Shown: positions 45,930 through 57,024 of the stretch, piece after piece
Layout: each line of letters starts with the position of its first letter
Numbering within the stretch: the first letter of the stretch is position 1
Assembly (NCBI GenBank): GCA_028571685.1
Contig: CM053146.1
Location: 25,083,431-25,147,430 of the forward strand
DNA length: 64,000 nt
Origin: Heterohyrax brucei
Lineage: Eukaryota; Chordata; Mammalia; Hyracoidea; Procaviidae
Direction: 5' to 3'
Program-made: the position numbers and the translations under genes
Notes under the pieces: generated by a model
Databases searched by the model: none
What the model was told of the DNA's origin: nothing
Seen by the model: the letters and a program-made list of their open reading frames with translations, nothing else

Positions 45930-46559
45930 GTTCTCTTCATTGTTTCATTGTTTCAATTCCCTTGGAAATCACAGTCCGACAGTTGTGCCATGCTTTTTGT
46001 TTAGTTTTTTTTTTTTAAACAAAAGGAGTAAACCTGGTATTTGTTACCTCATTAATGTTACAAATTAAAATCTTTATTTCTGAAATCTTAACTACTGTAT
46101 TCCTGTGTTAAGATCTAACTGATGGTTCGGTCTATCTTTTGCAATGGACATAGTTGGTAAAAATAGAGATTAGTTTTATTCATTTCTTTATTCTCACTGC
46201 ACAACATGGTGACTGACACATACTATGTTTCCAATGCATATCTTTTGAGTCATTAAATTAGACTTTTTTGTCTATTTGTTTTGCCATACAGATGTCTTAT
46301 GTCGCTGTCCTTAGTAGTTTTATTTTATTCTTGCTTGTGTGAATCCAACTGGTATCAGGCATATCTAATGTGGTATAGTAGAAAGAAACTTGCTGTTCAT
46401 AGACAGCCTTGTGTTTTAATGCAGATTTGTAGAAACTTGGGAAAGCCGTGATTTCTTTCTTTCCTTTTTTTCCCTTGCCTGTGAAAAGAGAGAAGTAATC
46501 TCTGCTCTCATTACCCAGGGCTGACCAGGGGCAGGGCTAAGGCAGAGAAGTCAGCCGCT
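45930..46559. other. Unassigned; possible L2 trace
   Basis: TGACTGACACATACTATG near 46211 resembles an L2/MIR 3' end. No gene recognised. Confidence 0.4.
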
Positions 46560-47470
46560 TCTTATGATCCCTAGAATAACAAAGACCCCAAACAACAAAT
46601 GAATCAATTATATATGACATTTTAGGAGCCCTGAACACCAAAGGGAAAGTTAAGAGATCAGGCTGAGCAACAAGGAAGGGAGAGTAGATCTGAGAATGTA
46701 TAGACCTGGCCAGATCTGACCTGCCACAGATGTCAAGGGACAGCTAGGTCAAACTGGCATAACAAAGTTTATTAAGAAAATGTTCTACATTCTATTTTGG
46801 CAAGTGGTATCCTGAGTCTTAAAAGCTATAAACAGCCATCTAAGAAGTTTTCAATTTGTACCAACCTACGTGCAGCAAAGGAGAATGACGGATATCAAAG
46901 ACATAAGGAAAATATGAGCCCAAGAGACAGAAAGAGCCATGTAAACCAGAAGCTACATCAGTGTGAGACTAGAAAAACTAGATGATATCTGGCCACCACA
47001 AATTACTACCCTTAAAGGGAACAGAACAAAGAGTCCCTGACATAGCAGGAGAAAAATAAGGTGTAGAGCTCAAACTCTGTTAAAAAGACCAGACTTGATG
47101 GTCTGACAAACTAAAAGGTCCACAGAAGACATAGCCCCCGGACTTTTTAATAGCCTAGAATTGAAACCATTTCAGAAGGCAACTTTTCACACAAAGATTG
47201 GACTGGATTATATGACGGAAAATTGATACTGGCAAATAGTGTATGTTTTGGCTTAAGAAGGCATATGAGAGTAATTGGGAAGGGCTTGCCTGGAGGCCAG
47301 ATGAGAGATGGCAAAAGGGAAGGAGAGCTTGCTGAATGAACATGAAAAATAATGCGTGGAAAGGGGAGAGCAACTAAGGTTACATAACAATGTGTGTTTA
47401 AGTTCTTGTATGACGAACTGTCTTAGATTGTAGACTTTTCCTTAAAGCACAATAAAATATTAAATTAAAG
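46560..47470 (+). mobile_element. L1 3' UTR (type B), 5'-truncated insertion
   Basis: GAAAATGTTCTACATTCT, GAGTCTTAAAAGCTATAAAC, CAAAGGAGAATGACGGATAT, AACCAGAAGCTACATCAG, AAAAAGACCAGACTTGATGG and a 3' end TAAAGCACAATAAAATA. Same UTR type as 17150-17815. The left boundary (46560-46755) is less certain. Confidence 0.75.
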
Positions 47471-47574
47471 AAGATTGACCAAAGGACTGAAGGACATAAT
47501 AGATAATGTATGACCTTTGAGGAGAGGCAGAAGATTATAATCTCACTGAAAGTTTTTGTACAGTTTTCTAGTTT

Positions 47575-47730
47575 TGTAGTGTTGAGTCAGTGCCAACTCA
47601 TAACATCCTTACAGGACAGAGTAGAACTCCCCCAAAGAGTTTCTAAAGTGTAGCCAGGAAATTTGAACTGCTTACCGATTCGACGGCACTTGGCTTGGCT
47701 TGGACTGTATAGTTAGCAGCTGACCTTTTT
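47575..47730 (-). mobile_element. AfroSINE, minus strand, split by a SINE tail
   Basis: GTTGAGTCAGTGCCAACTC, TACAGGACAGAGTAGAACTC and AGTTAGCAGCTGACC belong to one minus-strand AfroSINE. About 35 bp at 47673-47709 (CGATTCGACGGCACTTGG, GGCTTGG) is a second SINE's tail on the opposite strand. Only part of the head remains. Confidence 0.75.
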
Positions 47731-48469
47731 TTTTTCCCCTTACAGGACGACAGTAAGTTATAAGAAGTCCCATCCATTTTCTATCTTTTTTATCGACTCC
47801 GTCCCAGAGCTTTGTTGAGTGCCCTGTACAAATGAAATGCTCCTGTTACTGAGAATAATATTGCAGGAGCTAATAGAGACATTTCAGATCTGTAGAGAGA
47901 ATACTTTTTGGTAACCAAAGTTTGTAGTCATATTTGGTTCCTGAAACAACCTTAACATCAATGTATATACAACAAGTACTCAGCATGGGTTATTATTGTT
48001 ATTAGTGTATAAAGGGGTTGTTAATAAGTACATTGCACAATTGGCCACATTATCCTGATTTCTAAATGAAGGATGACTCAGACAATGCAAATGAATCTTG
48101 TGAAAGTAGATCATACTTAGCAATTAAGCTTCTCCAACCAAGTCAGAGAAACTCCAAGTATCCAGTTATATCCAGCATGGGAGGTGTATGCTTGAGAGAC
48201 AAAGCCTAAATGGCAAAGGCTGTCAAGGTGAGCTGCTCAGAATACCTGACGGAGTATAATTTTTTCTCATTTTACCCAAAAGGGTTTTTCCAAATTGCTG
48301 ACTTGACATCTTCCTATTCTTTGTCGGAACATTTCAGTGACTCTTGTGTTTGAAACTATACCTTGTTCCCCAGAAATGTTTCCCTCTGGTGGCATTTATC
48401 AAATGCCTGCTGTTGCAGTAATTATTTTATAATCACAGGAAGTCAATGCCAGGATGAGTCCTGATAAGA
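47731..48469. other. Unassigned sequence
   Basis: No gene or recognisable element. Confidence 0.5.
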
Positions 48470-48590
48470 AGTAGTTAGTGCTGCCTGTTCACTTTACAGA
48501 TAAGGAAATAGATGCCTAGAAAACTGTATTGTCTTCCACAGTTTCCTAGAAACAGTGGCAGAGAAGAACACTAGGTTGTTTTTCTTTTTC
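48470..48590 (+). mobile_element. MIR element
   Basis: CACTTTACAGATAAGGAAAT, AGATGCCTAGAAAACTG, and CAGTGGCAGAGAAGAACAC match the central MIR region (TTTTACAGATGAGGAAACTG, then GTGGCAGAGC). Confidence 0.68.
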
Positions 48591-49732
48591 CATTGTGCCT
48601 AGTTATGATGAGAATGGATATGTGTGCAAGTACAAAACTGTTCCTCCATTGACTTTCTCCTTCCTTCTTTCTCTCCTCCTTTTCATCTCTTTCTGTTCCT
48701 TAATTCCTTTTATTCTTCCAATGATATTTAATGCTCATTTCACCTCTTTGTTTATAAGGAGTTTATAAGAATATGCATGTGCATGTGTGCATGTGTTGAA
48801 CCTATTACTATATTTTTTGTAAAGTCCTTGTAACTAATACAGTTTTTAAGGCAGAAAATGCCATTCCACTTCTCACGTCTGCCTTGTTTTTACTTTTTGG
48901 TAAATCTGTGAATCAGTAGCTCTTAATGGATGTCTGAAGGAACAGTTTTCTTGAAAACTGAAATGCCCTTTCTATGTTCACATTCACTTTACTTTGATAG
49001 CAAATGAAAGCTGATTGGTGTAGAAAATTAAAGAAGCTACATTTTTCCTGAGCATAAAGGAATCTTTTTTTTTTTTGCCTCTAGTACTTTCCATTTTTCA
49101 CAACAATCCTTGCCTTTTCTAAAACACAAACAAGTCAGTGTAAGCATGTCTGGCATGCTAACGTGGTTATCGGATAATTTGTGTTTGCCAGACCAAACAA
49201 AATCAATCACCCTTGTTTAGGGGCCCACAACATTAAATAGCAGTGAGAGGATATTTCTGGACTTCTACAAAGTAGGTTTTTCAAACACAGAGAAGTGAGC
49301 AGACCAACTAATACTCTCAGGTGTAGCTTGGAATTTTCAAATTTGCCCCCCAAAATATGAACCAGCTTAATAGAAACTAAAAGGCAACTCTGCACTTTTG
49401 AAACAATCTTTTCAGTTATAGGTTTCCAGCAGGCAAGGATATATAATGAATATTTATGTTAAGCTTCAAGTAACAATTTCCAGAAATGTAATTTGCAATC
49501 CTATAAGGAGAGACGGAATATTACTTAAAATACAATACGGATCAGACAGAATTGTGAAAAAGAGAGTACAAAATGTCTTTCATCATTTGTTTGTGAGTAG
49601 GCTGTATGGGTGTTGTTGTAAGGGTGATGTATTCGGCTTTATTTTTTATTTATTTATTTTTGTTTCTTTCTTTCATTTTTGCCTTTCCCCCAACTCACTC
49701 TGGTTGTGTATTCTTTCAGGAAACTATATGGA
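48591..49732. other. Unassigned; pyrimidine-rich tract
   Basis: C/T-rich stretch at about 48653-48720, TG-rich stretch at 48775-48800, T-rich stretch near 49640-49690. No gene recognised. Confidence 0.5.
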
Positions 49733-49935
49733 GTTCTTGGGTAGTGCAAAACATCAACCTCGACAGCTAACTCAAAGGTTGGAGGTTTCAGTTCACCTAA
49801 AGGCATCTTGCAAGAAAAAACTGACAATTTGCTTCCGAAAAATCAATCGTTGCAAATTCTAATGGAGCATGGTTCTACTCTGACACACATGGCATAGCCA
49901 TGAAGGGAGCTGACTCATTGGCAACTGTCTTTATA
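49733..49935 (+). mobile_element. AfroSINE, long form, old
   Basis: GTTCTTGGGTAGTGCAAAAC head, AGGTTGGAGGTTTCAGTTCA, AGCATGGTTCTACTCTGAC core, TGGCATAGCCATGAAGG and GCTGACTCATTGGCAACTG tail. Confidence 0.75.
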
Positions 49936-50031
49936 TGGCCGTAGTTCTGTTATGTGAAGCTCTCGGAACCCATTTTCCTCAGGGAGGGTGTCCAGTTTCC
50001 TGGAATTACTGCATCAAGTTTGGTAATATTA

Positions 50032-50082
50032 TGGATAGGGTCAGAATCAACTCAATAGTAATGGGTTTGGTTTTTTGGTTTT
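50032..50082 (+). repeat. AfroSINE tail fragment
   Basis: ATAGGGTCAGAATCAACTC, AATAGTAATGGGTTTGG and a GTTTT run. Only the last 45 bases or so of the SINE are present. Confidence 0.65.
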
Positions 50083-50235
50083 ATGACTGGTAGGAATTGG
50101 TCCATTAGGCCATTTAAGGATTAGGACTACTTCTTCAGTTTGAAGAATTAACTGAATTGTTTTTTAAAACTCTCCTCGAAGGGTAGCTAGAACTTTTCAG
50201 CCCTTAGAGTAAACCAGATGCCCTCCATTAATGCT

Positions 50236-50428
50236 GTTAAACTGCTGCCAGCAAATGGGTTTTGACTCTTGGTGGCCCCATGAGTGTCAGAGTAGAACTG
50301 CTCCATAAAGCTTTCTTGGATATAATTTTTATGGAAGCAGATTCTCACTTTTTCTGGGTTGCATGGGTAGATTCAAACCACCAGTCTTTGGATTAGTAGA
50401 TGAGCACAAACCATTTGCTGCACCTATG
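50236..50428 (-). mobile_element. AfroSINE, long form, minus strand
   Basis: ACTGCTGCCAGCAAATGGG tail side, GAGTAGAACTGCTCCATAAA core, TTTTTATGGAAGCAGATTCT extra block, GGTAGATTCAAACCACCAG B-box region, then a degraded head. Confidence 0.82.
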
Positions 50429-52153
50429 CATCTTTAATGCTTGTAGAACACCATGTACATTCTCTCCTATGTCTCATAAATGTTTGCATTTAAATGTTTA
50501 TATTTTATGTAAACACCTGTTTGTTTTCTTGCTAGTGAGCTCTATTAAGGCAGAGGGTAGGGTTGCCTTGTATAGATCTTTATTTCTGACAGATTCATGT
50601 ACACGTTAATAAATTTCAGTGAAGTGAGTTAGACAATGTATGAAAAAATCATGTAACTAAGAGTCAAGCTGAGATCTGCCTGATCACCAACCTCTTTTTC
50701 TGTCTACTGTAGTATTTTGCCAAGATGAGATTAACCAAGATTTAGGAGTCAGCATTCTATGTAATAAAGTCATGGACATATCTGCCCAAGTTTGGGGATT
50801 AAAGTTCGTTTCTTCCTTTTATTTCCCGAAAATCAAGTACTAAATACCTTGGCCAGCTTTTTCTGTCCCCCAGGAATATCACTGTTCCTTTCTCAGTGGC
50901 AAACTCATCCTTCCTTCTGTGATTTGGATTTTCCATAACAGCTTTATTTTGGGGACAGTACAACATTTAAAGTTATTCTGGGAAGTGGATATGCTCCACA
51001 GCTCCATGGAAAAAGTCCAAATACTATACTATGATTAAGGGAGCTGTCTTCTGAAGTGAGAGTTCATAATCCCCTCACTGAACAACCACCCTAAACCTGG
51101 CTTCAGCATCCAGAACTCAGTTGACTCAGACTTGACTGAAATTACTATTTGCTTAATTACTGAATCAGCATTGGCAACCACAAAAGAATAAACAATCTCC
51201 AGGGAGTGTTCCAGTATCTCCCCGGTTTCCTGTGGAGGTGCTTCTAAAGCTTAGTGCTTCCATTTTTTGTAGTATCAGGTACCTGCTCGGATAGCTGGCA
51301 TCAAAATCTGGGAGTCCTGCGTTTATTCTTTCTTCTTTTTAAGGTTAAAGGTAACATAGAAACTACTTCACATCGTTTAGACCGAATACCCAGATTTAGG
51401 CCCATGATTTTTGACCGCATGACAATTACGTGACTTGATTACTTTTGGGAGGATTTCTTGCTGTACCATCATCCTCCTCAATCCTGTAGGACAGCAGACC
51501 TGACTCTGTTCTACCACAATCCTCTCCTAGACCGGATATGGGGGATAGGCCTTGTTCCTCATAGTTTGTAACAGATCTCAGTGACGTGAAAATGCCACTT
51601 TAAAGAAACTTAGTGCATTTTTAATTGTAATTTTCTGTGTCTTCCCAACTGAAACAACTAACAAATAATCCAGAAGCATTTTATGTTGCATAAATCAACA
51701 GGTAAACACTCTAGCCTGGTAGCATAACTTGATTTCATTCATCTTTCAGCATTTGAGAAAATCAAAGCATGTAGATGCATTTAGGATTGTAATCAAACTC
51801 ACTGTCCAAGCTTTATGAGGTTACTGCCATGTGGCTGGTTCCTGTCATGTAGTTCTCCAAGTTTCCCTGTAGACGCTCATATTGTAGGATTAACTACCAG
51901 AGACAAATCCCTCTAGATCCCTAGACACTTGTGTATATCAGACTCTTTTGGTCCCTAACCTAAAGAGTCTGGGAACTATACCCTTGAAGTTCAAGTTCAC
52001 TTTTAAATGGCACCAAATTAGGTTAGGTAGCTTGTCTTCTTTCGGTTTCCTTGCCCTTTTCCCTTCCTTTTCTTTGTCTCCGCTTTGCTATATATTACTA
52101 GCTCTCTCTATACCTGCCTTATATCATGTTACATGGTTTGAAAAAACAAAAAG
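50429..52153. other. Unassigned unique sequence
   Basis: About 1.7 kb, the second-longest stretch here without a recognised element (after 42 bp less than 59449-61002 is not implied; compare that entry). No splice-bounded coding segment, gene or repeat stood out. Confidence 0.5.
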
Positions 52154-52343
52154 CTAGTTGCTATGGAGCTGATTCTAACTTATGGCAACATCATCTGTTG
52201 CAAAATAAAACTGAAATCCATCAGGTTGCTATGGCTATGATCTTTCAGAAGTATACTGCCAGGATTTTCTTCCAAGGAACTTCTGGATGGGTTCAAATTG
52301 CTAACCTTTCAACTAGTAGCCATTTGTGCCACCCAGGGACCCC
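52154..52343 (-). mobile_element. AfroSINE, long form, minus strand
   Basis: AGCTAGTTGCTATGGAGCTG tail side, TGCTATGGCTATGATCTTTC extra block, GATGGGTTCAAATTGCTAAC B-box region, GCCACCCAGGGACCCC at the head. Confidence 0.85.
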
Positions 52344-52434
52344 TTTAAGTGGTAAATAGCTCCTAAGTTCGTTGTTATTCTCTGATTGGATAATTGCTGA
52401 GGCATCTTTGTACTGTTCCATCTACTTTATTTTC

Positions 52435-52830
52435 TGTATTCAGGAACTGCAATACCATTACATTGTTTATTTTCTCTTTTTGTTATTTGCATTTTTAATT
52501 GATTTAGATGCAGACTTAGAGAGCAAATGAGTTTCTTGTTAAACAATACACATAATGTTTTGTGACACTGGTTGCTAATCTTGCAACGTATCATCACTTT
52601 CCCCTTCTCAACCTTGGCTTTTCCATTTCCATTCATCCAGCTTTCCTGACCCTTCTGCCTTTTTGTCCTTGTCCCTGGATTGGTGTGTCCATTTAGACTT
52701 GTATACAAGGTTGAGCTACATTTGTTATTGTTTGTTTTATAAGTCCATCTAATCCTTGGCTGAAGGGTACACGTGTGTTTCTTGCTTGTCTTGGTCCCTT
52801 TTTTAGGTTCTGATGTTTATGAGATCAATG
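52435..52830 (-). mobile_element. L1 3' UTR (type B) fragment, minus strand
   Basis: GTTTCTTGTTAAACAATACA, GTTTTGTGACACTGGTTGC, CTTTCCTGACCCTTCTGCC and AATCCTTGGCTGAAGGGTAC follow the same order as the fragment at 57025-57960. Confidence 0.75.
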
Positions 52831-52862
52831 GCTGTGACTGTCATGCTCATTAATATATCCCT

Positions 52863-52912
52863 CATACGTAACACATCCGACTCGACGGCACTTGGCTTGG
52901 CATACGTAACAC
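52863..52912 (+). repeat. 26-bp SINE-tail insertion with perfect 12-bp target duplication
   Basis: CATACGTAACAC occurs at 52863-52874 and 52901-52912. Between them lie only 26 bases: ATCCGACTCGACGGCAC followed by TTGGCTTGG. This is the extreme 3' tail of the SINE seen in longer form at 8073-8130. Confidence 0.88.
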
Positions 52913-52921
52913 AAGTATTAT

Positions 52922-53070
52922 GTGCTTTCAAGTTAGTTTTAACTCAAAGTTACCCTATAGGGCAGAGTAGAACTGCCCCATAGGGTTTCCAAGGAATGGC
53001 TGGTAGATTTGAATGGCTAACCTTTCGGTTAGCAGCTGAGCTGTTAACCATGCGTCACCGGGGATCCCTG
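52922..53070 (-). mobile_element. AfroSINE, minus strand, well preserved
   Basis: CCTATAGGGCAGAGTAGAAC, CCCATAGGGTTTCCAAGG, CCTTTCGGTTAGCAGCTGAG and CTGTTAACCATGCGTCACC. It begins about 10 bp after the 26-bp tail insertion. Confidence 0.93.
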
Positions 53071-54301
53071 GCGTAGAGTAGTGTTACATAAATAGTTGCA
53101 GAATTCTTCCAATTTCCAGTCTTTTCTAATTCCACTGTTGGGTCCAGGTACTTTTCTGTCAACTGCGCCTTGCTAAATGCTTCCCAAATCAGTCAATTTT
53201 TTTGCAGGGGCAATTCTCAAAAATGAGTTGCCTGTATCCAATATTTCTGGGATCTCAATGAGGGCTCCAGAGTCTTGAAGAATAACTAATTTGCTAAACT
53301 AATCCTCTCTGCATCTGTCAAGACTCTATGATTGCTCCATTAATTTTTGCCAAAATGTCAAGTGGAAAGGTAATAGGGGGGCAAGCGTAAGACTCACATG
53401 AGGAGTCACAGACTAGGATAAAGAAGGGGCTCATGAGTTTCTTACTCACATTAATGAATCGTTGACCGGAACTTCCCTCCTTTTGGTTTTTTAACCCAAA
53501 ACAATGACTTTAATGTAAGACTATAAGGCAAAAAAAGCACTATGAATAAAGCTGTACCAGACCACAAGAAGAGGCACAAGAAGCAGTGGAAACCTGTGGT
53601 ATTCTTATACCATGATATATTAACAGCTGTTGCCTCTGTCTACAAATACGATCTGTCTGGGCAGCAGCTTTTACTAACGCAGTGTACTAAATCATCCAGG
53701 TTACACCTAGTGACTTGCATACAGATAGTGCTAAATAACCTTGTTGAACGCATGAACAAGTGCTACATCACACAGTCCTGGCCTTCTTGCTCTTATAAGT
53801 AGACACAGGACTCTAGAACTAGTACCTGGGAAGCTTGTTGTACATCCATTCCCCTTCCTCAGAGCAGCATGAAATTCAGGAGAGCCTGTCCTGCCCTGAT
53901 GCCTGAGTGTGTACAGTGCACCTCTTACACTCACTCTTGATTTGAATAGAGTGAAACTGGCTTTGTACCTCCACAGCTCTAAGTCCTTGAATCACTTTCT
54001 CTCAAAAGGCTTATCCAGTGTGAGAGACAATGAAAGAAGAAAGAAAATGAGGGAAGAGAGCTTTGTGTTCTCATTTTGTGGTTCTTTAAGAACTTAATGT
54101 GAAAACACTGTTGCATCTGAAATGTGTCATTTCTGATATGGAAGTAAATGGAAAATGTTCTTAAACCCAACTAACTTGGTGTAATGACTGCAGTGGTTTG
54201 AGTCTAGATGATTCTTGTGATTTCCGGGAAGAATGAACAGGTTATGCTTTTGCTGGGGATTGCCAGTGTTCCAGCAGAAGAGTTATTCCTCCCTGCACCT
54301 T
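53071..54301. other. Unassigned sequence
   Basis: About 1.2 kb with no gene or recognisable element. An open stretch at 53542-53802 has no recognisable domain. Confidence 0.45.
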
Positions 54302-54680
54302 GCTTTTAATTGCAATTGAGTGAAAGTTTACAACACAACTCAAATTTGTGTGCCCGCTTAACTGTGGCTCCCTCTGCTCTCCTTGCCCGGTGACAGCACA
54401 CTCCTCCTTTCAATTCTATACATGTCATATCCTCTTAACAATCTTCTGACCCCTCCTCTCCACGCTCTCCACTCCTCTCTAGTAACAGACCAATAGGACG
54501 ACATCCTACAGATGCATAGAACCATAGGGTATACACAAGATATGGTCACTCTGTGTCCCCCATTCTTACCCCAAAAGTTGACCTCAGTAATGATCTGTGA
54601 TCGGGGCAGCATCAGGTCTAGGGACCATGATTCCAGGGGAACTCCCAGGCCTTCAGGCCATCAGTCCATCACTACACTTA
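54302..54680 (-). mobile_element. L1 3' UTR (type A) fragment, minus strand
   Basis: TGAGTGAAAGTTTACAACAC, CTGCTCTCCTTGCCCGGTG, CATATCCTCTTAACAATC and AATAGGACGACATCCTAC parallel 29230-29600 of the full-length L1. Truncated after about 380 bp. Confidence 0.85.
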
Positions 54681-55010
54681 GTCCCTAACTTATGACTGGC
54701 TTCTTCTCCCGTACTGTCGTGAGTTCTGATATTAAGTGAATACCTTATTTTTTTTTCAGTTTTTTGTATTATTGTCTTTTATTATTAGTGTCTTTATAAA
54801 TTCAACCTTTATTTTTCTTTGGAGGTTGGAAACATCGCATACAGACATCTGCTAGTAAACCCCTGAGAGTAATAACACCAGCAAATTACCTGCTGCAACA
54901 ATGTATGTAGTACTTGCTGCTAACAAGATATACAGAAGGACAGTATAAGTATAGTTTGTCATAACTTGAATACATTCTAAGTCAGAGACTGCCTGTGTTT
55001 AAAAGCCCAT
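54681..55010. mobile_element. Possible small DNA transposon with terminal inverted repeats
   Basis: TTAGTCCCTAACTTATGAC at the left pairs imperfectly with the complement of the right end (GTCATAACTTGAATAC and CTAAGTCAGAGACTG). AGTCCCxxACTTAxGA-type ends occur in non-autonomous DNA transposons. No target duplication was found. Confidence 0.35.
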
Positions 55011-55454
55011 AGTTTAAAACTACAAGAGGGACATTTTACAGGCAGAAGACCAAAGCCTTTTCATTGTTTTTGGAAGGGAAAGACAGCCTTGGTTTTGTAA
55101 TGATTCTGACTATAACATTTTTCCTGTTTGTGAGTCACCACTGATATGCAAGTAATTCTCTGACCTAGGTTGCAGTGAGAAATACTGTATATTACTTTTT
55201 GTGGAGTACAGAAACCATTAAGTTAAAGAAAATGGCATGATGGAGCACCAAAATCGAATGCCACTTCAGTGGCATGTCAGTCCATGTGATTTTTCCCATT
55301 TGGTAGAGAGATTAATTTACTAAATTAATTTTATGTTAACCCAGCTGGAAGCCATTACTCAGAAACTGCCCAAAGCCCCAAGCTGTTTATAACAGTGCTC
55401 CCTCCATAGAAATGTTCTGTGTAACTCTGAATGCCTTCAAATCGTACACCAGTA
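55011..55454. other. Unassigned sequence
   Basis: No gene or recognisable element. Confidence 0.5.
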
Positions 55455-55610
55455 AAACCAAACCCATTGCCATCAAGTGAATTCTGATTCACAGCAACCC
55501 CAGAGGACAGAGTAACACTGCCCCATAGTGTTTCCAAAGAGCACATGGTAGATTTGAACTGCCCACTTTTTGGTTAGTATTCATAACTGTTAGCCACTAT
55601 GCCACCAGCA
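55455..55610 (-). mobile_element. AfroSINE, minus strand, with target duplication
   Basis: AAACCCATTGCCATCAAGTG tail side, CAGAGGACAGAGTAACACTG core and TAGCCACTATGCCACCAGC head. AAATCGTACAC just before and AAATTGTACAC just after form an 11-bp duplication with one mismatch. Confidence 0.93.
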
Positions 55611-55744
55611 TTTCCAAATTGTACACAAACAGGTGCAAATGCGTAGGTGCACATTTCATTAACTACTGGTAATAAAGTTATGTATGCCTAAAAGGTAAAG
55701 CTAGGTTTTCAAGGACAGTAACTATCATCCTACCCAATACAGAT

Positions 55745-55850
55745 TTATTCCCTTCACAAGTATTTGTTGAATATCTTTTATGTGCTCAATTCTGGGAGTG
55801 TAACAGTGAATAAGTAACATGTGAACTTCATACTTGTGAAGGAAAGATAA
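55745..55850 (+). mobile_element. L2-type ancient repeat
   Basis: AGTATTTGTTGAATATCTTT, TATGTGCTCAATTCTGG and AACAGTGAATAAGTAAC match the common mammalian order (TATTTATTGAGTACCTACTATGTGCC, then ACAGTGAACAA). Confidence 0.5.
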
Positions 55851-56149
55851 CACCATACCTCATATTAAGTTATACAATCTTTGCACACATACTTACTAAC
55901 ACAGCAGACAACTAGCACCTGCAGTAAGCTTTGGTGTCTTTCTATTGTTCACTATATAGTTTCTGAATCCTTTCTCTTCATTCTAACTTGGACTCCATTT
56001 CCCAGACTTATTCCAATTTCTCTGAATCCTAACTGTTTAATGTCTATTTAGCAGGAGGGCTTATACAAACCTTTTTGGGCCTGTTGTCCAGTGCTGCTTC
56101 TATCGGCTGATCTGAACTTCTTCCAGTTGCTTTCAGGTTTACTCTTTCT

Positions 56150-56322
56150 CGTGGACGTTTCATGTACATCAGAACAGAGCTGTGCTCCATAGGTCTTTAA
56201 TGGCTGATTTTTCAAAAGTAGATCACCAGACATTTCTTCTGAGGTGCCTCTAGGTGGACCCAAATCTCCAACCTATGGGTTAGCAGCCAAATACCTTATT
56301 TGCTTGTACCACCCAGGGACTT
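56150..56322 (-). mobile_element. AfroSINE, long form, minus strand, old
   Basis: GAACAGAGCTGTGCTCCATA core, AGATCACCAGACATTTCTTC extra block, AGGTGGACCCAAATCTCC B-box region, GTACCACCCAGGGACTT head. The tail side is weak before 56150. Confidence 0.75.
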
Positions 56323-57024
56323 AGAGATTTTCACTAGAATTTACTTTACTCACTATTGAAATAGCATCTGCTTTCTGCCTTTTGAGGTAATAAACCAGCC
56401 CAATAACTTTTGAATAAAAGATCTCTCTTTGTGCTGACCCTGGCACCCCATTTGGCTCTGATCTTTCAGGATCTTGGAGCTGCTGAAAAACACTGGTCAA
56501 TTATTTAGCAGAATGTTCCTTGGTTTGGGAATGTGTGATGTTTTCTCATGATTAGAATGAGGTTAGTATTATAATGATTACAGCACAAATACCACAGAAA
56601 TGCTGCTGTACTTTTTTCAGTGCATTTTCACTTTCAGAACACAGTTGTGTTATTTGAAGTGGCTGTGTGGAAGGAAAACTCTCATCAATGAGTCAAGTGC
56701 AGTTAACAGGGCTTATTGAGCAAGAGGTTCTTGGTGATCAGGAAGCAACCAAGCTGAAAATGGTGATGGGTCAAGTTTACAGTTACAGTGCAGGGTTTTT
56801 AAGGTTAAGAGAAGGGAGTATCTTGTTCCTTTGTTTTAGTTACTTAATTCCACTTAGCTTTCCATTTTTGGAGAAGTAGGGCACAGAAAGCTAAACTAGC
56901 TTATTTTCATCAGATGAGTATTACCAACTCATGATGATAAGAAACTTAAGTTTCAATCATGTGGAAAGTTGATGTTTGCTATAAATGGCCTTTTCTTCAG
57001 TTCTTAGCCAATGCATGCTTTTTT
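56323..57024. other. Unassigned sequence
   Basis: No gene or recognisable element. Confidence 0.5.

Noticed and set aside
49446-49862. 138-codon open frame on the plus strand
   Set aside because: Its 3' third is an AfroSINE and the rest has no recognisable domain, splice pattern or codon signal.
53542-53802. 86-codon open frame in unique sequence starting MNKAVPDHKKRHKKQW
   Set aside because: Length is within chance expectation and no domain, start context or neighbouring exon supports a gene.
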